From the NCBI GenBank assembly GCA_018266895.1, contig JAFDZQ010000004.1, forward strand, positions 32,131-73,227: a stretch of 41,097 nt of DNA. Reading direction: 5' to 3'. The first letter of the stretch is position 1. Each line of letters begins with the position of its first letter. The stretch comes from Bacteroidota bacterium. Lineage in GTDB: Bacteria > Bacteroidota > Ignavibacteria > Tepidaquicellales > Tepidaquicellaceae. Below, piece after piece: positions 34,532 through 41,097 of this stretch. Made by a program: the position numbers and the translations under genes. Under the pieces are notes generated by a model. That model did not search any database and was not told where the DNA came from. It saw only the letters and a program-made list of their open reading frames with translations.

Positions 34532-34801
34532 TCAGTATTCAAGATCATCTTCCATAAAAGAAGACTTATCTGTATTGATTGCGACTTTTGCAAGCTCCGC
34601 ATCGCTCTCACTGACAAAAAATTTTATAGGTCTTTTAAGCGCGATCCTACCGAGCTGCGTGTTGAAAGTTTCCATCGAAACGGAAATATTATAATCTCCC
34701 GTAACATTAAAAAAGATTTCTTCGTCCGTCAGCTTCGCCCGCACAAGGCTTGCCTCCATCGGATCATAAGTTACAAATACTTCAATTAATTTATTTTCCA
34801 T
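34532..34801 (-). CDS. DUF2007-like small protein
   Basis: The protein has 89 residues and is soluble. VFVTYDPMEASLVRAKLTDEEI followed by PIKFFVSESDAELAKVAI is the layout of DUF2007 proteins (ferredoxin-like fold, putative signal transduction). Their function is unknown. It sits three bases after the SPFH gene and two bases before the dipeptidase gene, which suggests one transcript. Confidence 0.7.
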   Translation of the reverse strand: MENKLIEVFVTYDPMEASLVRAKLTDEEIFFNVTGDYNISVSMETFNTQLGRIALKRPIKFFVSESDAELAKVAINTDKSSFMEDDLEY

Positions 34802-34804
34802 GAA

Positions 34805-35746
34805 TTATTTTGCAAGCTGGTTAAAGTTTAGCATAGGAACAAGTTTCTGATCATAAGGCGCGATGACAAACGAATTATTCGGAGAGTTTATGAGTTCTTT
34901 GAGCGTTTCTATATACTTCCACTGCAGGTACGAATTGCTTATTGTGCTGTTGATTATTCTCTGCGCTTCCGCAACTCCGGTTGCTTCTACCTGTTTTCTA
35001 TCAGCTTCCTGTCTTTCTTTCTGAAGCACATAGACCATCTGCTGTGCTCTCTGCTCCGCTGCGATTTTTTCGTCAATCGCTTCCCTGACTTTCTGAGGCA
35101 GTTCTACGTTTCTCAGCAGGACTTTTTCAAGTATTATGCCTCTGCCCTGAAAAGAATTCTCTAATTTCTTTGCAACATCATTTACATAATCGTCTCTCTT
35201 CGAAGAATAGATATCAGTCGCTACAAAATTCACGGCTATATCCCTTATGGCGGTTCTGATCGCCGGAAGGATTATCTTGGATTCATAATCAACTCCTATT
35301 GTCCTGATAAGATTCGGAGCATCATCTGCGCTTAGTCTGTACCATACTGTCACATCAAGAAGAAGAGTAAGTCCGTCCGAAGAAAGCGTCTGGATAGGAT
35401 CGCTTCTGTTACTTTTAACATCATTTACATCCTGATCATTTGCACCGCTCATTGTGTATGCCTGTGTTTTTATGTCTATCTTCTGAACTTCAATAAGAGG
35501 ATTTACGAGATTCAGACCGCTTCTGAGAACATTCTCCTGAACGTTTCCGAACAATATCTGGACTCCCACTTCTCCCGGTCCTATCTGTACGATCGATGCA
35601 AACAATATTGTAAGGAGTATTCCTATTCCCGCAAAAATTCTCAGTAAGTTTACTATTTTTTCAAGCTGAAGATTGCTTTTTAACTGTCCTCTCATAACAG
35701 TTAAAACTACTATTGCAATGATCAGAAAAATTATAATGCCTGTCAT
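34805..35746 (-). CDS. SPFH/Band 7 (prohibitin/HflC-like) membrane protein
   Basis: The protein has 313 residues with two hydrophobic N-terminal segments (about 3-17 and 34-52). The SPFH domain follows, with VQIGPGEVGVQILFGNVQENVLRSGLNLVNPLIEV and later LLDVTVWYRLSADDAPNLIRT. A coiled-coil region rich in Glu, Ala and Gln (about 225-270, AAEQRAQQMVYVLQKERQEADRKQVEATGVAEAQRI) is typical of prohibitin-type scaffolds that form membrane rings and modulate proteases such as FtsH. No protease gene is adjacent. It is probably the first gene of a three-gene unit with the DUF2007-like and dipeptidase genes. Confidence 0.92.
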   Translation of the reverse strand: MTGIIIFLIIAIVVLTVMRGQLKSNLQLEKIVNLLRIFAGIGILLTILFASIVQIGPGEVGVQILFGNVQENVLRSGLNLVNPLIEVQKIDIKTQAYTMSGANDQDVNDVKSNRSDPIQTLSSDGLTLLLDVTVWYRLSADDAPNLIRTIGVDYESKIILPAIRTAIRDIAVNFVATDIYSSKRDDYVNDVAKKLENSFQGRGIILEKVLLRNVELPQKVREAIDEKIAAEQRAQQMVYVLQKERQEADRKQVEATGVAEAQRIINSTISNSYLQWKYIETLKELINSPNNSFVIAPYDQKLVPMLNFNQLAK

Positions 35747-35776
35747 AATATTTTAGTTAATGTTTTTAAAATTAAT

Positions 35777-36898
35777 TTATATGTCAATCAAGTCTCTGCT
35801 TCTCTGAGCAAGTTCAATTGCTTTGTCAATGTCATCATTTAAAACTGTTATGTGTCCCATCTTTCTTCCTATTCCGGTTTCAGTCTTTCCGTAAATATGT
35901 AAAAATACATTTTCTGATTTTAGTAATCCGCACGCATTTTTAAGCTCAGCTTTTCCGTTTCTTGTTCCGAGTATATTGATCATCACTGCATTATCGCAGA
36001 TCATTTCAGTATTGCCCGGAGGATAGTTCAGTATCGCTCTAATGTGATTTTCGAACTGTGAAGTATGACATGCTTCGATTGTATAATGTCCCGAGTTATG
36101 CACCCTCGGCGCAAGTTCGTTAACAAGTATTTCTTCTCCGTTCAGAAACATTTCAATTCCCATTACGCCTTTATAATCAAGACCTTCCGCTATTTTTAAC
36201 GCTATTGCTCCGGCTTTGATTTTTATATCTTCAGATTGTTCCCGTGCTGAAATGACCTGATTGCAGATATGATCTTTCTGAATGGTTTCGACCACATTAT
36301 AAACTTTTATAACACCGGATCCGTTTCTGACAACCTGAGTTGCAAGTTCCTTTTCAAAATTCACAAAACTTTCGCACATCAGCTTCCCCCTCTTTGAAAG
36401 AACACCAAATGCCTCTTCTATCTGATCTTCTCTTTCAATTGTGAAATTTCCCTTGCCGTCGTAACCCATTGTTCTCGATTTAAGAATAACGGGATATGAA
36501 TTTTCAGACACAAACTCAAATATATCCTTCATTGAATCAGCTTTTGCAAATTCCGCAACCGGAATGCCTGACTTTCTTAGATACTCTTTTTGAAATAATT
36601 TATCCTGAATAAGTTTCACAATATCAGATGAAGGATATACATTCATCCCCTTATTTTCGAGAAACCTGATCTTATGATGATCAATGAATTCGTTTTCAAG
36701 CGTAATCAAATCGCACTTTTCGGAAAATGCGAGCAAAGTATCCTCATCGTTCCAGTCTCCCTTGTATTCGAACTTCGTGATCAGTCCTGCAGGCGAATTT
36801 TCTTCCTTAGAAAGAATGTGAAATTCAAATCCGAATTTATAGCATGCTTCCATCATCATCCTTGCAAGCTGACCTCCTCCGAGTATTCCTATCTTCAC
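35777..36898 (-). CDS. purK: 5-(carboxyamino)imidazole ribonucleotide synthase
   Basis: The protein has 373 residues. It carboxylates AIR using ATP and bicarbonate in purine synthesis. The N-terminal ILGGGQLARMM motif, the ATP-grasp segment VILKSRTMGYDGKGNF, the YKGVMGIEMFL strand and NELAPRVHNSGHYTIEAC are all characteristic of PurK. No purE gene is visible in the window. It is the middle gene of a same-strand run with the S41 protease (54 bases upstream) and the SPFH gene (30 bases downstream). Confidence 0.96.
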   Translation of the reverse strand: MKIGILGGGQLARMMMEACYKFGFEFHILSKEENSPAGLITKFEYKGDWNDEDTLLAFSEKCDLITLENEFIDHHKIRFLENKGMNVYPSSDIVKLIQDKLFQKEYLRKSGIPVAEFAKADSMKDIFEFVSENSYPVILKSRTMGYDGKGNFTIEREDQIEEAFGVLSKRGKLMCESFVNFEKELATQVVRNGSGVIKVYNVVETIQKDHICNQVISAREQSEDIKIKAGAIALKIAEGLDYKGVMGIEMFLNGEEILVNELAPRVHNSGHYTIEACHTSQFENHIRAILNYPPGNTEMICDNAVMINILGTRNGKAELKNACGLLKSENVFLHIYGKTETGIGRKMGHITVLNDDIDKAIELAQRSRDLIDI

Positions 36899-36952
36899 TT
36901 TAATGTAATATTTGTTTTAATGCCGGTTCAGTACAAATTATTGCTTAATTTT

Positions 36953-38617
36953 TTACATCCTGCCGAGCAGTCTGTTGTATTCGTTTTTATCCTTCAGAAT
37001 GCTGATCCCTTTCTGAAGCTGTACGTCATAAGGAAATATTGCTTCGATCTGTTCAGACCCGCTTATTATCATTTTATTTATCTCATTTGCAATGCTGAGA
37101 GATATTTCGGTTTTTGCTTTGTCAAGTTCAGCTGATTCCTCTGATTCTGCTTCAGTCTCTAATTTTGCAATTGTGCTCTGAAAATCGTTTTTGAAATTTT
37201 TTGCCGAAGCAAGCTCTTTTATCTCTTTCAGTTTTTTCTCTATCTGTGAATCATAGGAAAAGTTATTCTCCGAAAGGAATGTCTTGAAACCATTAAAGAG
37301 TTTATCATCAGGAACAACGGTTTTTATCCCCGGATTTTTTTCTTTGTAATAGTTCGCAAATTTAAAAAACATATCCTTTGAAAGCAGCCCCTGGTATATT
37401 TCGCTTTCAGCTTCGACGGATACTTCGACATCCGGCTCAATTCCGCCGTAAGCTTTTACGATCCTGCCGTCGAGGGTTTTAAAATCCGTCTGGTCGTATC
37501 TGTTCTTATCCACAAACACCCCGTACTTGTTTTCCTTGAAATAATTCTTTTCTTGAATCCATCTTCCGGACGGAGTAAAATATCTTGAACCTGTTATCTT
37601 TATCTGTGACTTTTTGTCAAGATCTTTAATCTGCTGAACAAGTCCCTTGCCGAAAGATTTTGTTCCCACTATCACACCTCTGTCAAGATCCTGAATCGCG
37701 CCTGAAACAATTTCGGATGCTGAAGCGGTCTTACTGTTTATAAGGACCGCAACCGGAATATCCGGAGAGATCATCGGCTCTTCTTTGGAGAAATATTTTT
37801 TTTCCGAATCTGCTCTTTTCCCTTTTGTGATTAGAAGCAGACTGTTTTTAGGAACGAGCTTGTTAAGGATTCCCGTTGCAGCGTCAAGCAAACCGCCTCC
37901 GTTATCACGGAGATCGAGTACAAGACCTTTTAGTTCTCCTTCTGATTTCAATGACTTAATTGCATTTTCAACTTCACTTTCGGATATGCCTGTAAATCTG
38001 TCAAGTTTAATGTATCCGATTCCGTCGCTTTTAGGTTCCGGATATCCGTAGTAAGAAACATTTTTCAGAATAATTTCCTGCCTCATGAGGTTAAAAGAAA
38101 TTTCCTCCCCGTCTCTTTCTATCTTCAGACTGACCTCCGTTCCTACAGGTCCTCTGACAAGATTTCTCGTGTTCTCAGCTTTCTGATTTCTTAAATCCAC
38201 GCCGTCAATCTCTACGATCCTGTCTCCCACTCTGAGACCTTTTTTCTGAGCTTCATAACCGTTCATTATCTCTGTAATGATTATGCTGCTGTCACGGAAA
38301 CTTACCGATATCCCGATTCCTCCGTATTTACCCGTGGAAATGAGATCCATCTGATCGCGGCTCTTTTCGTCAATGTAATTTGTATAAGGATCGAGCGTGG
38401 CGAGCATTCCTTCAATTCCTGCTGTCATGAATTTATCGGCATCAATCTCATCGACATAGTTAAGCGCGACTTCTTTATATACCTGTCCGAAAAGATCCAT
38501 ATTCCTGTTGATCTTTTCATAAATGTCATCGTCGCCCGAAAATGTAACTCCGAGAAACAATATGACGGTAATAATGAAAATAAAAGGAGATGTTCCGGAA
38601 AATTTTTTCTTTAGCAT
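36953..38617 (-). CDS. S41 carboxyl-terminal processing protease with PDZ domain
   Basis: The protein has 554 residues. An N-terminal signal or anchor (about 10-27) is followed by a PDZ domain (about 95-175, KYGGIGISVSF...GLRVGDRIVEIDG) and an S41 protease core (about 195-375). The serine-lysine dyad is visible: S299 in SKTASASEIVSG and K324 in SFGKGLVQ, with LDLRDNGGG upstream. The C-terminal extension (about 400-554) is charged and helical. Such CtpA/Tsp enzymes degrade or process periplasmic proteins. It lies 11 bases after tmk. Confidence 0.95.
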   Translation of the reverse strand: MLKKKFSGTSPFIFIITVILFLGVTFSGDDDIYEKINRNMDLFGQVYKEVALNYVDEIDADKFMTAGIEGMLATLDPYTNYIDEKSRDQMDLISTGKYGGIGISVSFRDSSIIITEIMNGYEAQKKGLRVGDRIVEIDGVDLRNQKAENTRNLVRGPVGTEVSLKIERDGEEISFNLMRQEIILKNVSYYGYPEPKSDGIGYIKLDRFTGISESEVENAIKSLKSEGELKGLVLDLRDNGGGLLDAATGILNKLVPKNSLLLITKGKRADSEKKYFSKEEPMISPDIPVAVLINSKTASASEIVSGAIQDLDRGVIVGTKSFGKGLVQQIKDLDKKSQIKITGSRYFTPSGRWIQEKNYFKENKYGVFVDKNRYDQTDFKTLDGRIVKAYGGIEPDVEVSVEAESEIYQGLLSKDMFFKFANYYKEKNPGIKTVVPDDKLFNGFKTFLSENNFSYDSQIEKKLKEIKELASAKNFKNDFQSTIAKLETEAESEESAELDKAKTEISLSIANEINKMIISGSEQIEAIFPYDVQLQKGISILKDKNEYNRLLGRM

Positions 38618-38628
38618 AAAATATTATT

Positions 38629-39255
38629 TTACTTTTTGATTTTCTGATGAAATTTATTGACTGAAAGTATGATCCTGTTTCTGATCTCGTCTTTTGACAT
38701 TGTGCCGTCTATAACAACGAACCTGCCTTTATCGTTTTTTGCGATCTTAAGATAACCATCCGTAACCTTATTAAAATAGGAAATAGTTTTCCTTTCAATC
38801 CTGTCCTCATTTTTATTCATTAGTTTCTTTCTTCTGATGCTTTCCTCAATACTGATATGAATGAGAAAAGTTATGTCCGGTATGAGATTACCGGTTGCTG
38901 TTTTGTTTATGCTTTTAATTACTTTAAGATCCACTTTTCCTCCGTATCCCTGATAAGCAGTAGATGAATCATAATACCTGTCGCACAGAACTATGTAATT
39001 TTTTTTGAGATGCGGAAGTATAATTTCTTTCGTAAGCTGCTGCCGTGAAGCTGAAAACAGAAGAAACTCAGTCAGATCTTCCATCTTTAGATGTTCCTTG
39101 TCAAGTAAAATATCCCTGATCTTCTCGGAAATAACAGTTCCGCCCGGTTCTCTGACGGCAATTACCTTTTTCTTTTCCGATTCAAAATGTTCTTTGAGAA
39201 GTCTTATCTGTGTGGATTTGCCGCTGAGATCAATTCCTTCGAATGTTATGAACAT
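38629..39255 (-). CDS. tmk: Thymidylate kinase
   Basis: The protein has 208 residues, full length. It phosphorylates dTMP to dTDP. The P-loop is FEGIDLSGKSTQ (about 5-16), the substrate-binding stretch is VIAVREPGGTVISEKIRDILL, and the DRYYDSSTAYQGYGG motif is intact. A lysine/arginine-rich lid occurs near RRKKLMNKNEDRIERK. It is the first gene of a run with the S41 protease and purK, with a 229-base AT-rich region upstream in which I see no feature. Confidence 0.97.
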   Translation of the reverse strand: MFITFEGIDLSGKSTQIRLLKEHFESEKKKVIAVREPGGTVISEKIRDILLDKEHLKMEDLTEFLLFSASRQQLTKEIILPHLKKNYIVLCDRYYDSSTAYQGYGGKVDLKVIKSINKTATGNLIPDITFLIHISIEESIRRKKLMNKNEDRIERKTISYFNKVTDGYLKIAKNDKGRFVVIDGTMSKDEIRNRIILSVNKFHQKIKK

Positions 39256-39484
39256 AAAAATTTTTGAGTCAAATTATGTATTTCACCATACAATTTCAAA
39301 ATAATTAAAAATGGCAGGAATTGAAAACCTTTAATGAAATTCGAATAAACAGGGACTACATGGACGGACAAAATTAGATCCGGCAAAATAAATAAAAAAC
39401 TTCTTACGCAGATCATAAAATCTTCATATAAAGAAGCCGTATCAAAATAAAAGAAACAGATTCCGCATTTTTAAATAACACACA

Positions 39485-40966
39485 TTAAACCGTTTCATTT
39501 TCAAGCTCACTTATTTTTCTAAGAAGCCAGTTTTTGTTTATTGTTTTATTTACAGTGATTTCTTTTTTCAGAGAGGAAAGTTTATAAGCATCGTGTTTTT
39601 CCCGGAGATTAAAAAGCGTTTTAATGTATTCACAATATTTTACTCTTGTTACTATTCTCGATTCATTTGTTAAATTGCTGCTTTTAATAAAATGCTTCAG
39701 AGCGTCATAAGAATAATCAAACGCAACCCTGTCATTCAATTCGTAATAAATATTCAACTGAAGGTGCTTAATGTCAAATTTCATAAACAAGTCTTTGCTC
39801 TGAACCTTCACTGCGTATTCAAGTGATTTTTCAAAATTCCCTTTTTTGTAATTTAAAACTGCCATTGAATAGAAATATACGTTATCTCTGAATTCAATGG
39901 GGATTTTATCCTTATATTTATTAATGAATTCTTCAGTGAATTTAACATCATTAGCAACGGATACATTTACTATTGAAGTAAACGCTCCGGGATCAATAGT
40001 GCCGTCAGGCTTTTGTATGATTTTGTTTTTAAAACCGATCTCAATTATGCTGAAATATTCATGATGAAAATTATTAGTAGTGATCTTTCTGTTGCCGAAG
40101 CTTGTCAGCAGACCGTTGTATAATCCTCTTAATTCTGTCTCGGAAAACAAACCGCTGTTCTGAGAAAGATTATCTTTAAATTCATTGAAGTATTCCAGAC
40201 TGTCATTTACTGATAAGGCTTTGTACATACAGTAATAGCAATTTAAAACCGGATAATTTTCATGAGAATGTTCTTTTATATAGTCCATAATATTCTTTAA
40301 AACCGAATGATCTTCCAGTTCTTTTAAAAACAAATATGTAATATTGCTTTTTACAGGCGAGTTATAATTCAGGCTGTTGAGTATTACATTATGAAATGTT
40401 TCAAAACATTTTATAAGAAAACCTGTAATCAGATTTTCCGGAGATCTTATTAGTTCGTCATTTTTTTTAAACTGATTGTTAGCCTGCAGAAATCTGACTT
40501 TCAAATGGTACAGATCTCTCATCCCTTCATAATAATCAGCCAGATAATCATATTTAACCGTTCTGAAATTTTTCAGGAATGCTTTTTCCGCCGATTCAAT
40601 TTTGTTTATGAAAATATTCAAAATATTCCTGCTGCTTATGGAATTTAAAAAATCCAGGCTTCTCTGCATTTCATTTATTTTATAGACTTCTTCCGAGAGA
40701 AATGACTCACATAATTTGCCCAGATCGTGTATCAGATTTTTCATTATTCCGTAATTGTAGCTTTTTCCCGGGAATATTTTCACCCACGCTTTTTCCTTTT
40801 CAAGATTATCATTTTCATAATGCGGAGCATATTTTTTTATCTCAAGAAATAATTTCAACACATTTTCTTTTTTATTGAAGTAAGGCGACCTGACAAAGTC
40901 CTCAAACTTTATCAGCTCCTGTTTTGAGAATGTGCGGAGGATCTCAAGTAATGAGCTTTTTAACAT
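39485..40966 (-). CDS. Large helical hypothetical protein typical of Bacteroidota/Ignavibacteria
   Basis: The protein has 493 residues, with no signal peptide or membrane segment. It begins MLKSSLLEILRTFSKQELIKFEDFVRSPYFNKKENV. The FxxFxxSPYFN pattern at the N-terminus recurs in uncharacterised proteins of this phylum. The rest is predicted all-helical, with regular Leu/Phe/Tyr spacing resembling tandem helical hairpins (TPR-like), for example YSMAVLNYKKGNFEKSLEYAVKV. No catalytic motif is visible. It stands alone, about 500 bases from the right edge of its strand neighbours. I do not recognise a function. Confidence 0.7.
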   Translation of the reverse strand: MLKSSLLEILRTFSKQELIKFEDFVRSPYFNKKENVLKLFLEIKKYAPHYENDNLEKEKAWVKIFPGKSYNYGIMKNLIHDLGKLCESFLSEEVYKINEMQRSLDFLNSISSRNILNIFINKIESAEKAFLKNFRTVKYDYLADYYEGMRDLYHLKVRFLQANNQFKKNDELIRSPENLITGFLIKCFETFHNVILNSLNYNSPVKSNITYLFLKELEDHSVLKNIMDYIKEHSHENYPVLNCYYCMYKALSVNDSLEYFNEFKDNLSQNSGLFSETELRGLYNGLLTSFGNRKITTNNFHHEYFSIIEIGFKNKIIQKPDGTIDPGAFTSIVNVSVANDVKFTEEFINKYKDKIPIEFRDNVYFYSMAVLNYKKGNFEKSLEYAVKVQSKDLFMKFDIKHLQLNIYYELNDRVAFDYSYDALKHFIKSSNLTNESRIVTRVKYCEYIKTLFNLREKHDAYKLSSLKKEITVNKTINKNWLLRKISELENETV

Positions 40967-41014
40967 AATTTCAAATTACAAATAAATTTAACTTTTAACT
41001 TTTAACTGCTAACT

Positions 41015-41068
41015 ACATCCGTCCAAAACGTTTAATTTAAAATTAATTAAGAATTTCAGATTTGTTCT
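41015..41068 (-). repeat. 54-bp dispersed repeat, copy 2 (inverted)
   Basis: This is the reverse complement of 8681-8734 with one mismatch. It lies between the helical hypothetical gene and the right edge of the window. The hairpin that precedes copy 1 is not present here; copy 2 is bordered instead by GGGCTGTCCAAAAG. Confidence 0.85.
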
Positions 41069-41097
41069 GGGGCTGTCCAAAAGTCATAAATACCTGT

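Noticed and set aside
39256-39484. Possible small RNA or tRNA gene upstream of tmk
   Set aside because: No cloverleaf, T-loop sequence or stable hairpin is visible. The stretch is just AT-rich.

Overview
The window looks like chromosomal DNA from a member of the Ignavibacteria/Chlorobi side of the Bacteroidota superphylum. Four proteins end in the type IX secretion (T9SS) sorting domain with the SLSQNYPNPFNP signature typical of that group. Coding DNA is AT-rich, Shine-Dalgarno sequences are often weak or absent, and housekeeping genes (eno, tmk, ndk, queA, purK, ispD, folE2) sit in short same-strand runs. Species cannot be named from sequence alone.

Left third (1-8431, all minus strand). 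An NtrC-type sigma54 activator (7082-8431) is followed by an apparent operon: a degenerate receiver-like protein, a 19-heme membrane cytochrome, a b-type cytochrome, a 15-heme cytochrome, a four-cluster ferredoxin subunit, an NrfD-type quinone-interacting membrane subunit and a NapC/NirT-type cytochrome running off the left edge. At least 36 heme sites are encoded. The layout resembles Hmc- or Cbc-type quinone/cytochrome oxidoreductases that move electrons between the membrane pool and the periplasm or cell surface.

Regulatory link. The same palindrome, TGTAGA-N5-TCTACA, occurs twice. One copy (6921-6937) is upstream of the operon. The other (8843-8859) is upstream of a divergent gene (8969-9772) for a T9SS-exported protein with one CGGCH heme motif. 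Each palindrome lies 60-80 bases upstream of a sigma54-like -24/-12 element. With the adjacent activator and a nearby soluble PAS histidine kinase (9867-11081), this suggests a sigma54 regulon joining a multiheme inner-membrane/periplasmic complex to a secreted surface heme protein. This is the most interesting feature of the window.

Middle (11.0-19.9 kb). This accessory zone starts with a MITE-like element (11312-11591). An M15 peptidase gene follows, then three minus-strand blocks of T9SS cargo and related genes. Truncated copies of the M15 3' end, two of them followed by the same type of hairpin, separate the blocks, along with a broken copy of the 5' end of the beta-propeller gene. This looks like tandem duplication followed by cargo replacement. 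One cargo gene is split by a frameshift.

Right half (19.9-41 kb). These are mostly housekeeping genes, nearly all on the minus strand: ndk, a class A PBP, an LpxH-like hydrolase, a DsbD-N-like secreted protein, folE2, a Nudix hydrolase, a degenerate amidohydrolase, a glycosylasparaginase-like enzyme, an esterase, ispD, queA, eno, a GNAT (plus strand), an M19 dipeptidase, a DUF2007-like protein, an SPFH protein, purK, an S41 protease, tmk and a large helical hypothetical protein. A 54-bp repeat at the right end is an inverted copy of one at 8681-8734.
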